NCBI GenBank assembly: GCA_016124315.1
Contig: WGNW01000098.1
Span: 1-35,110, forward strand
Length of the DNA: 35,110 nt
Source: Alphaproteobacteria bacterium
GTDB lineage: Bacteria; Pseudomonadota; Alphaproteobacteria; SMXS01
Reading direction: 5' to 3'
The position numbers and the translations under genes were made by a program. This document shows positions 1 to 7,320 of the stretch, piece by piece. Within the stretch, counting starts at the first letter, position 1. Each line of letters opens with the position of its first letter. The notes under the pieces were generated by a model, which saw only the letters and a program-made list of their open reading frames with translations, was not told the DNA's origin and made no database searches.

Positions 1-652
1 CGCCGTACTCGGTGATGTTCTTGACCACGCCCTCGATGACCTGGCCTTCCTCGAGGTTGGCCACGAGCTCCGAGCGCTGCTCGGCGCGGCTCTCCTCGAG
101 CACGGTGCGGCGCGACACCACGATGTTGCCGCGGCGGCGGTCCATCTTCAGGATCTGGAACGGCTGCGGCACGCCCATGAGCGGGGTGACGTCGCGCACC
201 GGGCGGATGTCGACCTGGCTGCCGGGCAGGAACGCCACGGCGCCGTCGAGGTCGACGGTGAAGCCGCCCTTGACGCGGCCGAAGATGACGCCTTCCACGC
301 GGGCACTGTCGCCGGCGGCTTCCTCGAGCCGGTCCCAGGCTTCCTCACGGCGGGCGCGTTCGCGGCTGATCACCGCCTCGCCCATGGCGTTTTCCATGCG
401 CTCCAGGAACACCTCGACGGTGTCGCCGACGATCAGCGCCGGCTTGTTGCCGTGGGCGCCGAACTCGGCCAGGGGAACGCGGCCCTCGGCCTTCAGGCCG
501 ACGTCGATGACGACGACATCGTTCTCGATGCCGACGACGGTGCCCTTGACGACCGAGCCTTCGACGGCGTCGCCGCTGCCGAAGCTTTCGTCGAGAAGGG
601 CTGCGAACTCATCGCGCAGCGCGGTGTTCGCTTCTTGGGGATTGGTGGACAA
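1..652 (-). CDS. rpsA: 30S ribosomal protein S1, N-terminal 217 residues (3' end outside window)
   Basis: Ribosomal protein S1 binds mRNA on the 30S subunit and helps unfold structured or weak-SD messages. The visible part holds two complete S1 (OB-fold) domains, about residues 30-97 and 115-180, and the start of a third (EGQVIEGVVKNITEYG). The family has about 560 residues, so more than half lies beyond base 1. The start is TTG at 652-650, with AGGAG 7-8 bases upstream, giving MSTNPQEANT; there is no ATG or GTG near the conserved N-terminus. It follows cmk by 22 bases in the conserved aroA-cmk-rpsA order, so it is probably at least partly co-transcribed. Identity is very likely; the TTG start is inferred from the SD and from family alignment. 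Confidence 0.93.
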   Translation of the reverse strand, partial: MSTNPQEANTALRDEFAALLDESFGSGDAVEGSVVKGTVVGIENDVVVIDVGLKAEGRVPLAEFGAHGNKPALIVGDTVEVFLERMENAMGEAVISRERARREEAWDRLEEAAGDSARVEGVIFGRVKGGFTVDLDGAVAFLPGSQVDIRPVRDVTPLMGVPQPFQILKMDRRRGNIVVSRRTVLEESRAEQRSELVANLEEGQVIEGVVKNITEYG

Positions 653-674
653 TGCAAGCTCCTGATCTTCGATT

Positions 675-1343
675 TTACAGGCCAGCCGGTTTTTCCGGCG
701 GTCTTCCCACTGCCGTGCGGTGAAGGCAATGGGCCTCCACAACGGCTTTCGCCGCTTCAAAGGCGGCTTCTATACCCAGATTCGTGGTGTCGAGCAAGTG
801 CGAGTCGGGCGCCGGTTTCAGCGGCGCGACGGAGCGTGCGGCATCGCGCCGGTCCCGTTCCTCGATATCGCGCCGGATGCGCTCCTCGTCTGCGGTCATG
901 CCCCTCGCTCTCAATTCCTCGGCGCGCCTGCGGGCGCGGACGGCGGCACTGGCGGTGACGAACAGTTTCACGTCGGCCTCCGGACAGATCACCGTGCCCG
1001 TGTCGCGGCCGTCGAGCACCGCTCCGCCGGGCTGCGCCGCGAAGGCCCGCTGATAGTCCAGCAGAGCCGCCCTGACGCGTGGAATTGCCGAAACCCTGGA
1101 CGCGGCATCGCCCGTCGCCTCGTCCCTGAGATGAGGATCGTCGAGATCCTCCCGGGACAGGGTCCGCGCGGCTTCCTCCGCCGTTGCGACAGTATCTAGG
1201 TCGCCGCCGGCGCGGAGCAACTTGCGCCCCACGGCACGGTAGAGCGAGCCGGTGTCGAGATGGGGCAGCCCGTAATGGGCGGCGAGAAGACGGGCCAGCG
1301 TGCCCTTTCCCGACGAGGCCGGCCCGTCGATGGCGATGATCAC
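675..1343 (-). CDS. cmk: (d)CMP kinase
   Basis: Cytidylate kinase phosphorylates CMP and dCMP with ATP in cytosolic pyrimidine nucleotide synthesis. The 222-residue product has the P-loop GPASSGKGT at residues 7-15, the family motif [12 protein letters not shown] and the [12 protein letters not shown] segment, and is of normal family length. The start is GTG at 1343-1341. It overlaps the aroA stop as GTGA, a 4-base overlap typical of translational coupling. An upstream extension in the same frame (to 1454) lies wholly inside aroA and is not family-like. Gene order aroA-cmk-rpsA is conserved in Alphaproteobacteria. No odd features. Confidence 0.95.
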   Translation of the reverse strand: MIIAIDGPASSGKGTLARLLAAHYGLPHLDTGSLYRAVGRKLLRAGGDLDTVATAEEAARTLSREDLDDPHLRDEATGDAASRVSAIPRVRAALLDYQRAFAAQPGGAVLDGRDTGTVICPEADVKLFVTASAAVRARRRAEELRARGMTADEERIRRDIEERDRRDAARSVAPLKPAPDSHLLDTTNLGIEAAFEAAKAVVEAHCLHRTAVGRPPEKPAGL

Positions 1344-2653
1344 GCCGCCGCCTCCAGCCGCGCGCCCGCCGCCGCCATCAGGCCGGCGAAGCCGGGGAAG
1401 GAGGTGGCGATCATGGCGTCCTCGTCGACGGTCACCGGCTCGCGCGAGGCGCAACCCAGCACCAGGAACGACATGGCGATCCGGTGGTCCATGAACGTCT
1501 CGACGGTGCCGCCACCGGCGACGTCGCCCGGCCGGCCTTCGACGACCAGGCCGTCCTCCAGTTCCTCGACGGCCACGCCGTTCGCCGCCAGGCCGGCGGC
1601 CATGGCGGCGATGCGGTCGGATTCCTTGACCCGCAATTCGCCGAGACCGCGCATCACGGTGCGCCCTTCGGCGAACGCCGCGGCGACGGCGAGCACCGGA
1701 TATTCGTCGATCATGCTGGGCGCCCGCTCGGGCGGCACGTCAACTCCGCGCAGGCTGCTGGACCGCGCCGTCACGTCGGCCACGGGCTCGCCGCCCTCGA
1801 TGCGCCGGTTGGCGATATCGAGCGAGGCGCCCATCTCGGCCAGCGTCTCGAACAACCCCGCCCGCAGCGGATTGACGGAGATGCCGGTCACGGTGACCTC
1901 CGAGCCTTCGGTGACCAGCGCCGCCACCAGCGGAAAGGCGGCGGACGACGGATCGCCGGGCACGGCGAGCGCGGCGCCGCGCAGCTCCGGCTGCCCGTCG
2001 AGGCTGATCACCGCGCCCTCGACGCTCACCGTGGCGCCGAAGTGGCGCAGCATGTTCTCGGTATGGTCGCGGGTGCGCTGGCGCTCGACCACGATGGTCC
2101 GGCCCGGCGCGTTCAGTCCCGCCAGCATGACGGCCGACTTCACCTGGGCCGATGGCACCGGCACTTCGTAGCGCAACGGCAGCGGCATTCGGGCCCCTTC
2201 GACCGTCAGGGGCAGCCTGCCGCCCTCGGCGGCGGTGAAGCGGGCGCCCATCTGGCGCAGCGGCGCCATCACCCGCTCCATGGGCCGCCTGCGCAGCGAG
2301 GCGTCGCCGGTGAACACGGTGGTGAACGGATGAGTCGCCGCGACACCCATCAGCAGGCGCACGCCGGTGCCCGCATTGGCAAGGTCGACCACGTCGGACG
2401 GGGCCCGCAGGCCGCCGACGCCGACGCCGCGCACGGTCCAGGCGCCGTCGCCGTCCCGCTCCACCGAGGCGCCGAACTGGCGCATGGCCCGCGCCGTGGC
2501 CAGCACGTCCTCGCCCTCGAGCAGGCCGGAGATCCGCGTCTCACCCACGGCGAGCCCGCCGAGCATCAGCGCCCGGTGCGAAATCGATTTGTCGCCCGGC
2601 GCCGCGTAGCGTCCGTGAAGACCGGTAATCCTGTGTGCGGTGCGCGCGGCCAT
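1340..2653 (-). CDS. aroA: 3-phosphoshikimate 1-carboxyvinyltransferase (EPSP synthase)
   Basis: This enzyme joins shikimate-3-phosphate and PEP in the sixth step of the chorismate pathway. The 437-residue product shows [10 protein letters not shown] (residues 19-28), [13 protein letters not shown] (91-103), [20 protein letters not shown] and [10 protein letters not shown]. The GDASLxxRPM pattern resembles the class II (CP4-like) group. However, the residue matching the glyphosate-tolerance alanine of CP4 appears to be glycine (NAGTG, Gly95), so tolerance should not be assumed. I chose ATG 2653 ([11 protein letters not shown]); an in-frame extension to 2755 has no family similarity and runs into the opposite promoter region. 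It is the first gene of the aroA-cmk-rpsA unit. Confidence 0.95.
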   Translation of the reverse strand: MAARTAHRITGLHGRYAAPGDKSISHRALMLGGLAVGETRISGLLEGEDVLATARAMRQFGASVERDGDGAWTVRGVGVGGLRAPSDVVDLANAGTGVRLLMGVAATHPFTTVFTGDASLRRRPMERVMAPLRQMGARFTAAEGGRLPLTVEGARMPLPLRYEVPVPSAQVKSAVMLAGLNAPGRTIVVERQRTRDHTENMLRHFGATVSVEGAVISLDGQPELRGAALAVPGDPSSAAFPLVAALVTEGSEVTVTGISVNPLRAGLFETLAEMGASLDIANRRIEGGEPVADVTARSSSLRGVDVPPERAPSMIDEYPVLAVAAAFAEGRTVMRGLGELRVKESDRIAAMAAGLAANGVAVEELEDGLVVEGRPGDVAGGGTVETFMDHRIAMSFLVLGCASREPVTVDEDAMIATSFPGFAGLMAAAGARLEAAA

Positions 2654-2736
2654 GCCTGGTACCCTGTGATTGCGGCGCCTCTCTAGCACAGCTTCCGCAG
2701 CGGGCCAATTGAAGCCGTCCGGGGTGAAATACGGCT

Positions 2737-2765
2737 TTGACACCCGTTGTCGCATCTGGCAATGG
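2737..2765 (+). promoter_or_regulatory. possible promoter for the FYDLN-acid gene
   Basis: A perfect -35 hexamer TTGACA sits at 2737-2742 in the divergent aroA/FYDLN-acid gap. At 17 bases spacing the -10 is only CAATGG (2760-2765), which is poor. The location, 42 bases before the chosen GTG start, is right. The match is half convincing. Confidence 0.33.
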
Positions 2766-2806
2766 GTTTCGCCGAATTACGCCGTCGCAGCCAAAGTGAG
2801 GACAAG

Positions 2807-3133
2807 GTGGCAAAACCAGAGCTGGGAACCAAGCGCCAGTGCCCCAAATGCGGCACCCGATTCTATGATCTCGGCAAGGCGGATCCGATCACCTGCATCA
2901 ACTGCCAGCACACCTTCTATCCGGAGGCGATCCTGAAGCCGCGCCGTCCCGTCGCCGAGGCGACCGAGGAAAAGCCGAAGAAGCCGGAGCGGCCGAGCAA
3001 GGACGAGGAGGAGGATGAGGAGGAGGATTCCGACGATATGGACAACCTTCTCGAGATCGAGGACGACGAGGACGATGACATCGACGGCGAGGTCGACGTC
3101 GAAGTGGACGACGAAGGCGACGAGGACAAATAG
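2807..3133 (+). CDS. FYDLN-acid (TIGR02300) family protein, zinc-ribbon plus acidic tail
   Basis: This is a conserved alphaproteobacterial protein of unknown function. Its 108 residues have a Cys4 zinc ribbon (CPKCGTRFYDLG... CINCQHTFYP, residues 11-37) followed by a Lys/Pro-rich stretch. The tail is almost entirely Asp/Glu, with EEEDEEED and DDEDDDIDGE blocks. That layout matches the TIGR02300/FYDLN-acid family. I chose GTG at 2807 because family members begin with MAKPELGTKR-like sequence and GAGGA lies 4 bases upstream; ATG 2762 would add 15 unlike residues. The gene is divergent from aroA and directly upstream of tRNA-Ala. The fold suggests nucleic-acid or protein binding, but the function is unknown. 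Confidence 0.85.
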   Translation: MAKPELGTKRQCPKCGTRFYDLGKADPITCINCQHTFYPEAILKPRRPVAEATEEKPKKPERPSKDEEEDEEEDSDDMDNLLEIEDDEDDDIDGEVDVEVDDEGDEDK

Positions 3134-3137
3134 TCCC

Positions 3138-3168
3138 TTGACCTTGCGGCGTCGCCCTAGCATATAGA
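3138..3168 (+). promoter_or_regulatory. probable promoter for tRNA-Ala
   Basis: TTGACC (3138-3143) is followed at 17 bases by CATATA (3161-3166) or at 19 bases by TATAGA (3163-3168). It lies just after the FYDLN-acid stop and about 40 bases before the tRNA 5' end. Spacing and position fit a sigma-70 type promoter; which hexamer serves as the -10 is uncertain. Confidence 0.5.
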
Positions 3169-3208
3169 CGCGACTTTCGGGGCGGCGCCGCTCCCGAAGC
3201 CACTCCTG

Positions 3209-3284
<76 letters not shown>

Positions 3285-3297
3285 GAACCCCGGAAAG

Positions 3298-3320
3298 AGC
3301 CGCCCTCGGGCGGCTTTTTT
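3298..3320 (+). terminator. intrinsic terminator after tRNA-Ala
   Basis: The 7-bp stem AGCCGCC/GGCGGCT (3298-3304, 3309-3315) encloses a CTCG tetraloop and runs into a T tract ending at 3320. This is a textbook Rho-independent terminator 14 bases after the encoded CCA. Confidence 0.92.
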
Positions 3321-3489
3321 CGTTGGGCCCGACCACCGCCGGTGCGCAGCAGGGTACCTGTTTCGACAGTAGATTTCACTGTGTCCGCTGAGGTATAGGA
3401 GGAAGCGGGCATTCTTTTCGGCACGTCGGCGCGGGCCCGCCGGCGTGCAGGAGTCGGACCCCGAGTCGCGGGCCAGCGGAAGGAATGCG

Positions 3490-4182
3490 ATGCCCCACGC
3501 CACTGTCGTCCGCCACGTCCTCTTCGAGGATCTCGGCCTGTTCGCCGCGCCCCTGGCCGCCCGCGGCTTCACCATCTCGACGGTGGACGCGGGGATCGAC
3601 GACGTCGGCGGGGCGATCCGCGAAGCCGATCTCACGGTGCTGTGCGGCGGCCCCATCGGCGTCTACGAAACCGAGCACTATCCGTTCCTGCTGGACGAAC
3701 TGGCGGCGCTGGAGGAGCGGCTCGAAGCCGGCCGTCCAACCCTCGGCCTCTGCCTGGGCGCCCAGCTGATGGCCGCAGCGCTGGGCGCGCCGGTCTATCC
3801 GGGCCGGCGCAAGGAAATCGGCTGGGGCCGGATCGGCCTCACCCTGGACGGCCGCGACTCGTGCCTGTCCGTCATTGCCGAGACCCCGGTTCTCCACTGG
3901 CACGCCGACGCCTTCGACCTGCCGCCCGGCGCCGTGCTGCTGGCCCGTTCGGACCTCTATCCGCATCAGGCCTTCAGCATCGGACCGCAGATTCTCGCGT
4001 TGCAGTTCCACCCGGAGGCGGACCCGCGCCGGATCGAGCAGTGGCTGATCGGACATGCGGCCGAACTGACGGCCAGCGGAATCGACGTGGTCGGCCTCCG
4101 GTCCAAGACGGCGGCGGTCCGCGCGGCCGTGGAAGCCGCCGCGCCGGTGCTCCTCAACCGCTGGCTCGACGGCTGGGCGTGA
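3490..4182 (+). CDS. class I glutamine amidotransferase (GMP-synthase-like GATase domain)
   Basis: A stand-alone type 1 GATase domain of 230 residues. It has the nucleophile elbow GLCLGAQ (Cys88), the catalytic His/Glu pair in LQFHPEAD (His174, Glu176) and the oxyanion segment LCGGPIGVYE. Such free domains hydrolyse glutamine or act on gamma-glutamyl compounds, and many are annotated as GMP-synthase-like without a synthase domain. The true substrate cannot be told here. The start is ATG 3490 with GGAAGGA 5 bases upstream. It converges on the Sel1/SPOR gene, with only nine bases between the two 3' ends. Confidence 0.85.
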   Translation: MPHATVVRHVLFEDLGLFAAPLAARGFTISTVDAGIDDVGGAIREADLTVLCGGPIGVYETEHYPFLLDELAALEERLEAGRPTLGLCLGAQLMAAALGAPVYPGRRKEIGWGRIGLTLDGRDSCLSVIAETPVLHWHADAFDLPPGAVLLARSDLYPHQAFSIGPQILALQFHPEADPRRIEQWLIGHAAELTASGIDVVGLRSKTAAVRAAVEAAAPVLLNRWLDGWA

Positions 4183-4191
4183 CCCGCCGGG

Positions 4192-5847
4192 CTACCGCGA
4201 CCCGGTGGTGACGAAGCAGTCGACCTGCCGCTGCCTGAGTGCATCGCACAGCGCCGTCGCCGCCTCCCGGTCGTCAAAGCCTCCGACCTGCGCCCGGTAG
4301 AACACCCCCTTCCCGCCCAGGTCGGCGCGCGTGACGAGGAACTCGCGCCCGTCGAGCAGATCCTTGTTGGCCGAGGCAAGCCTGAGCCAGCGCATGCGCG
4401 CCTCCTGCTCCGAGCGTCCCGCGCCCACCTGCACCCTCCAGCCGTCGGAGTCGGCCGACGCCGGCGTCCCGGCGTCCTTCACGACCACCGGAACGGCCTG
4501 GGGAGCCGTCTGCACCGGACGGACAGCGGACGCCCGCGGCGCCGGAGGTGTTCCGACGGCGACCGGCGCGCCGACAGCAAGCCGCACCGTGCGCAGAGCG
4601 TGGCACGCCACCCCCCGCGCGCTGAACGCGGCGCACAGGCTGTTCGCGGCGGCCTGATCCGCCAGCGGGTCCGTCCGGACCGCCGCCAGCACGCCGCGCG
4701 CCGTCGCCTGGGTCAGTTCGACGCTGAGCGCGGTGCCGCCCAGCAGCGCTCCATAGCGTCCCCGGAGGGTGTCACGCAGGGCGGCGGCTTCGGCTTCCGT
4801 CCGCTCCGGGCCGAACTGCACCCTGACGACGGCCTTGCCCGGCCCACCGGCGTTCTGCGGCTGCTTCGCCGGCGGTGCGGGCCGAAGCGCCGGCGGCGCC
4901 GGCTCGGCAGCCCTGGGCGGCGGCTGCGCCGGCGGCGAGGACGATGAAGATGGTTGGGCGGGGGAAGAGGCCGGGACCGGCGCGGGCGGCTCCGGTGCCG
5001 CCCTGGCCGCGGAGGGCGCCGCGGCCGCCGGAGCCGGCGGCCCGTCGTCGAAGTCGGGCATCGGCACGGCGCCGCGTATCGCCTCCGGCGGCGCGGAGAA
5101 CAGCTTCTCCCCAAGCATGTCCGACAGGTCGCCCGCCGGAGCGGCGGCCTCGTCCCGGCCGAGCGCGAGGACGTCCGGGCGTCCGATGTCGCGCGGCTTT
5201 GACGGGTCGGTGGAGCCGACGGGAGGCTGCGAAACGACGAGGGTTGCGGCGAGCTTGTCCGCCTCCTCGATCTGGGCCGCCTTCAGATAGCCGGCGATGG
5301 TGGGGAGCGCCTGCTGCGCCTCGGCGACCCCCGCCTTCGCCGCGAGGCTGAGCCAGGCATAGGCCAGGACGTAATCGCGGGCGATGTAGTCGCCGTTGAA
5401 GTACTGGACGCCGAGGAGATATTCGGACCGCGGATCGCCGCCCCGCGCGGCCTGCCGCCAGTAGTACACGGCCTCGGTGCCCTGCGGCGGATCGCGCTCG
5501 TAGTACAGCGAACCCAGGTTGGCCATCGCCCCCACATGGCCTGCGGCGGCGGCGCGCCGGTAATATTGCTCGGCCTTCGTCATGTCCTTGTCGACGCCCT
5601 GCCCCAGACGGAACATCTGGCCCAGGTTGTAGAGCGCCCGCGGATCGTTTTCGGCGGCATAGGGCAGCCATTCGTGGATGGCGGTCTTGTAGTCGCCGCG
5701 TTTGTAGGCCACGGCGCCGGCCTGGAAGTCGGCCCGCGCCGCACCGCCCGCCATCGCCGCGACCATCAGCAACAGCAGCGCAGCCATGCGCAGGCCCGGG
5801 GGCGCACCGCGAGGCCGGCGTCCGCCCGCCGCTTGGGGATCGTCCAT
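4192..5847 (-). CDS. Sel1-repeat protein with C-terminal tandem SPOR-like domains
   Basis: A 551-residue envelope protein. Residues about 18-40 form a hydrophobic signal segment ending GGAARA. Residues about 43-200 carry Sel1/TPR-like helical repeats (ALYNLGQMFRLGQGVD, AMANLGSLYYERD, SEYLLGVQYFNGD). Next comes a long Pro/Ala/Ser linker and two alignable SPOR-like units, about 350-435 (VRVQFGPERTEAEAAALRDT) and 470-549 (WRVQVGAGRSEQEARMRW). SPOR domains bind denuded septal peptidoglycan, so a role at the division site or cell wall is likely. ATG 5847 has GGTGGAG upstream and overlaps the stop of a 36-codon ORF as TGATG. Domain limits are by eye; the first SPOR unit is more diverged than the second. 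Confidence 0.82.
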   Translation of the reverse strand: MDDPQAAGGRRPRGAPPGLRMAALLLLMVAAMAGGAARADFQAGAVAYKRGDYKTAIHEWLPYAAENDPRALYNLGQMFRLGQGVDKDMTKAEQYYRRAAAAGHVGAMANLGSLYYERDPPQGTEAVYYWRQAARGGDPRSEYLLGVQYFNGDYIARDYVLAYAWLSLAAKAGVAEAQQALPTIAGYLKAAQIEEADKLAATLVVSQPPVGSTDPSKPRDIGRPDVLALGRDEAAAPAGDLSDMLGEKLFSAPPEAIRGAVPMPDFDDGPPAPAAAAPSAARAAPEPPAPVPASSPAQPSSSSSPPAQPPPRAAEPAPPALRPAPPAKQPQNAGGPGKAVVRVQFGPERTEAEAAALRDTLRGRYGALLGGTALSVELTQATARGVLAAVRTDPLADQAAANSLCAAFSARGVACHALRTVRLAVGAPVAVGTPPAPRASAVRPVQTAPQAVPVVVKDAGTPASADSDGWRVQVGAGRSEQEARMRWLRLASANKDLLDGREFLVTRADLGGKGVFYRAQVGGFDDREAATALCDALRQRQVDCFVTTGSR

Positions 5848-5957
5848 CAGCGCTCCACCGCCTCCCGCGCAGCGGTACCACTGATAGGGGTCACCATACC
5901 GGTGAACCACAACATGCGCCTCGCCTTCAGTTCGTTCCTCCAGAGCTCGCGTGCCAT
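5847..5957 (-). CDS. small 36-residue ORF, possible near-leaderless leader coupled to the SPOR gene
   Basis: I do not recognise this peptide. ATG 5957 opens a 36-codon frame beginning MARELWRNELKARRMLWFTG and ending REAVER. Its TGA shares bases with the ATG of the Sel1/SPOR gene (TGATG), so ribosomes could pass directly from one to the other. There is no SD before it. A good -10 (TATACT) lies just five bases upstream of its ATG, so the transcript would begin at or within a base or two of the start codon. It may be a translated leader, a small basic/amphipathic protein, or chance. An internal ATG at codon 15 is an alternative start. Confidence 0.45.
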   Translation of the reverse strand: MARELWRNELKARRMLWFTGMVTPISGTAAREAVER

Positions 5958-5962
5958 GGCGA

Positions 5963-5991
5963 AGTATAGCGACCGGCCCGAAGCCCGTCCA
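5963..5991 (-). promoter_or_regulatory. sigma-70-type promoter for the small ORF and Sel1/SPOR gene
   Basis: On the minus strand TGGACG (5991-5986) is followed after exactly 17 bases by TATACT (5968-5963), a 5/6 match to the -10 consensus. The expected start point falls on or next to ATG 5957, implying a leaderless or nearly leaderless message. It is arranged back to back with the hsp20 promoter, about 20 bases away. Confidence 0.58.
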
Positions 5992-6012
5992 CGCAACCGC
6001 AGGGCGCAGCCT

Positions 6013-6041
6013 CTTGAACCTGTCCTCAGGCCCCCCAAATA
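6013..6041 (+). promoter_or_regulatory. sigma-32 (RpoH)-type heat-shock promoter for hsp20
   Basis: CTTGAAC (6013-6019) and CCCCAAATA (6033-6041) are separated by 13 bases. These match the heat-shock consensus CTTGAAA / CCCCATnTA closely. The predicted start is near 6048, giving a leader of about 77 nt before hsp20. Gene identity and motif agree, so the call is fairly strong. Confidence 0.66.
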
Positions 6042-6100
6042 GGGAGGGCGGTGCCGGTTGCCGGGCCGCACACCAGGGTGCCGAAAGGGCCCACCAACTG

Positions 6101-6118
6101 CCCGCTTCAGGGAAGGAG
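6101..6118 (+). promoter_or_regulatory. candidate ROSE-like RNA thermosensor hairpin over the hsp20 Shine-Dalgarno
   Basis: The last leader hairpin pairs CCCGCTTC (6101-6108) with GGAAGGAG (6111-6118 region) around a short AGG loop, masking the SD AAGGAGG (6113-6119). Pairing leaves G6104 bulged and a C-A mismatch opposite the SD, like the weak U(U/C)GCU/AGGA helix with a bulged G in ROSE elements of small heat-shock genes. Here the conserved pentamer would be CCGCU, one base off. An upstream GC-rich hairpin (about 6077-6095, GAAA loop) fits the multi-stem layout of such leaders. Folded by eye only. Confidence 0.45.
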
Positions 6119-6124
6119 GCATGA

Positions 6125-6574
6125 ATGACGCGCGTATCCTTGCTGTCCAGTCCATTCCTGCTCGGATTCGAGCGTCTGGAGGGGCTGCTGGAGCGCGCCG
6201 CACGCACGGCCGACGACGGCTATCCCCCGTACAACATAGAGCAGACCAGCGAGACCAGCTGGCGGATCGTGTTGGCTGTCGCGGGATTTCAGCCCGACGA
6301 CCTGAGCGTGACGGTCGAGGACAACCAGCTTGTCCTGTCGGGTGCGCAGTCCGCTCCCAAGGAGCGCACCTACATCCATCGGGGCATCGCGACGCGCCAG
6401 TTCCAGCGGCGCTTCGTGCTCGCCGACGGGATCGAGGTCACCCATGCAGGCGTCGAGAACGGCTTGCTCACCATCGATCTCGTGCGGCCGAAAGCCGAGA
6501 GCGTGGTGCGCAAGATTTCGATCGCGACGCCCCAAGCCTCTGGACCGGCTCGAAAGGAGAGGTCGAATGACTGA
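6125..6574 (+). CDS. Hsp20 / IbpA-type small heat-shock protein
   Basis: A 149-residue alpha-crystallin-domain holdase that binds unfolding proteins in the cytoplasm. The N-terminus (LLSSPFLLGFERLEGLLERA) and YPPYNIEQTSETSWRIVLAVAG are typical of class A bacterial IbpA proteins. The alpha-crystallin core spans about residues 35-130, with GVENGLLTIDLVRP near its end. An IxI-type motif (KISIA) follows in the C-terminal tail. SD GGAAGGAGG stands just before ATG 6125; an out-of-frame ATG four bases earlier (ATGAATG) is not used. It overlaps the next gene by eight bases. Control appears to be by a sigma-32-like promoter plus a ROSE-like hairpin. Confidence 0.93.
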   Translation: MTRVSLLSSPFLLGFERLEGLLERAARTADDGYPPYNIEQTSETSWRIVLAVAGFQPDDLSVTVEDNQLVLSGAQSAPKERTYIHRGIATRQFQRRFVLADGIEVTHAGVENGLLTIDLVRPKAESVVRKISIATPQASGPARKERSND

Positions 6575-6788
6575 CAAGCAGATCGAAACACTGAGAAATC
6601 TGACGCCCGAGGCGTTCGCCGCGCTCGGCGCCGAAAACACCGTCTACATCAAGCCGGTGGTTCAGGACGGCGTGGCCGCCTTCGCGGTCCACACCGCGGC
6701 GGGGCAGCCCATCGGACTGCTCGAGAGCCAGGCCCATGCGCAGGCGGCGGCCCTGGCCCACGACATGACGCTGGTGAGCGTCCACTGA
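6567..6788 (+). CDS. DUF1150 family protein
   Basis: A 73-residue protein of unknown function matching the DUF1150 family, which in Alphaproteobacteria often follows hsp20. Visible marks are LTPEAFAALGAENTVYIKPV near the start and a compact alpha/beta C-terminus ending in LAHDMTLVSVH. ATG 6567 has AAAGGAGAG upstream and overlaps the hsp20 stop by eight bases, so it should be translated with hsp20 and induced by heat. No catalytic motif is visible. Its steady pairing with hsp20 suggests a stress-related role, which is inference. Confidence 0.83.
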   Translation: MTDKQIETLRNLTPEAFAALGAENTVYIKPVVQDGVAAFAVHTAAGQPIGLLESQAHAQAAALAHDMTLVSVH

Positions 6789-6825
6789 CGGCAAACGCCG
6801 TCCGCGGCTTCCCACATTGAGAGGA

Positions 6826-6866
6826 CAGGGTTCGGTTCAGGCCGCGTTGGTCTGGGCCGAACCCTG
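6826..6866 (+). terminator. 18-bp hairpin ending the hsp20 operon, lying inside the ptsN 3' end
   Basis: Arms 6826-6843 and 6849-6866 pair over 18 positions around the loop GCGTT; ten outer pairs are perfect (CAGGGTTCGG/CCGAACCCTG). Three inner pairs are U-G in plus-strand RNA but would be A-C mismatches in minus-strand RNA, so the fold favours the hsp20-side transcript. There is no T tract. A smaller hairpin (GACGGC-AAAC-GCCGTC, 6787-6802) lies just before it. It spans the last ten codons of ptsN and its stop. Confidence 0.5.
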
Positions 6867-7304
6867 CGTCAGCAGGGCGTAGAGGGCCCCCGAACCGTCC
6901 GCCCCCCGCAGCTTCTCGCAGGTGCCCCGGTCGCGCAGCAGGCGCGAGACCTTGGCGAGCGCCTTCAGGTGGTCGGCGCCGGCGCTTTCGGGCGCCAGGA
7001 GCAGGAAGATCAGATCCACCGGCTGTTCGTCGATGGATTCGAAATCGATGGCCTCGTCCAGCCGGGCGAACAGGCCGTAGAGCCGGGTGAGCTTTTCCAG
7101 CCTGCCATGGGGAATGGCGACGCCCTGGCCGACGCCCGTCGTCCCCAGCCGCTCGCGTCCCAGGATCGTCTCCAGGATCTCGCGGGCGCTGATCCCGGTC
7201 ATCGCCGAGGCGCGCTCGGCCAGTTCCTGCAACGCCTGTCGCTTACTGCTGGCCTTCAGCCCTGAATACACGGCGTCAGGCGATAGAAGCTGTTGAATTT
7301 CCAT
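6837..7304 (-). CDS. ptsN: EIIA-Ntr, nitrogen-type PTS phosphocarrier
   Basis: The 155-residue product is the EIIA component of the regulatory PTS-Ntr chain, which takes phosphate from NPr and adjusts potassium, nitrogen and stress responses. The PTS EIIA type-2 domain covers most of the protein. The phospho-accepting His66 lies in GVAIPHGRL, followed by LDEAIDFESIDEQPVDLIFL. The start is ATG 7304 (MEIQQLLSPDAV). It follows hpf by 46 bases and completes the rpoN-hpf-ptsN order well known in Proteobacteria. The final codons lie inside an inverted repeat that may terminate the converging hsp20 operon. Confidence 0.93.
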   Translation of the reverse strand: MEIQQLLSPDAVYSGLKASSKRQALQELAERASAMTGISAREILETILGRERLGTTGVGQGVAIPHGRLEKLTRLYGLFARLDEAIDFESIDEQPVDLIFLLLAPESAGADHLKALAKVSRLLRDRGTCEKLRGADGSGALYALLTQGSAQTNAA

Positions 7305-7320
7305 GGCGTATCCGTTCATC

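Noticed and set aside
1484-2686. Long plus-strand frame opposite aroA, 400 codons.
   Set aside because: Wholly antisense to a certain gene, His/Arg/Gly-rich, no family motif.
3366-3382. ACAGT-n7-ACTGT inverted repeat upstream of the glutamine amidotransferase gene.
   Set aside because: Only five-base arms; no clear promoter at proper spacing, so recorded but not called.
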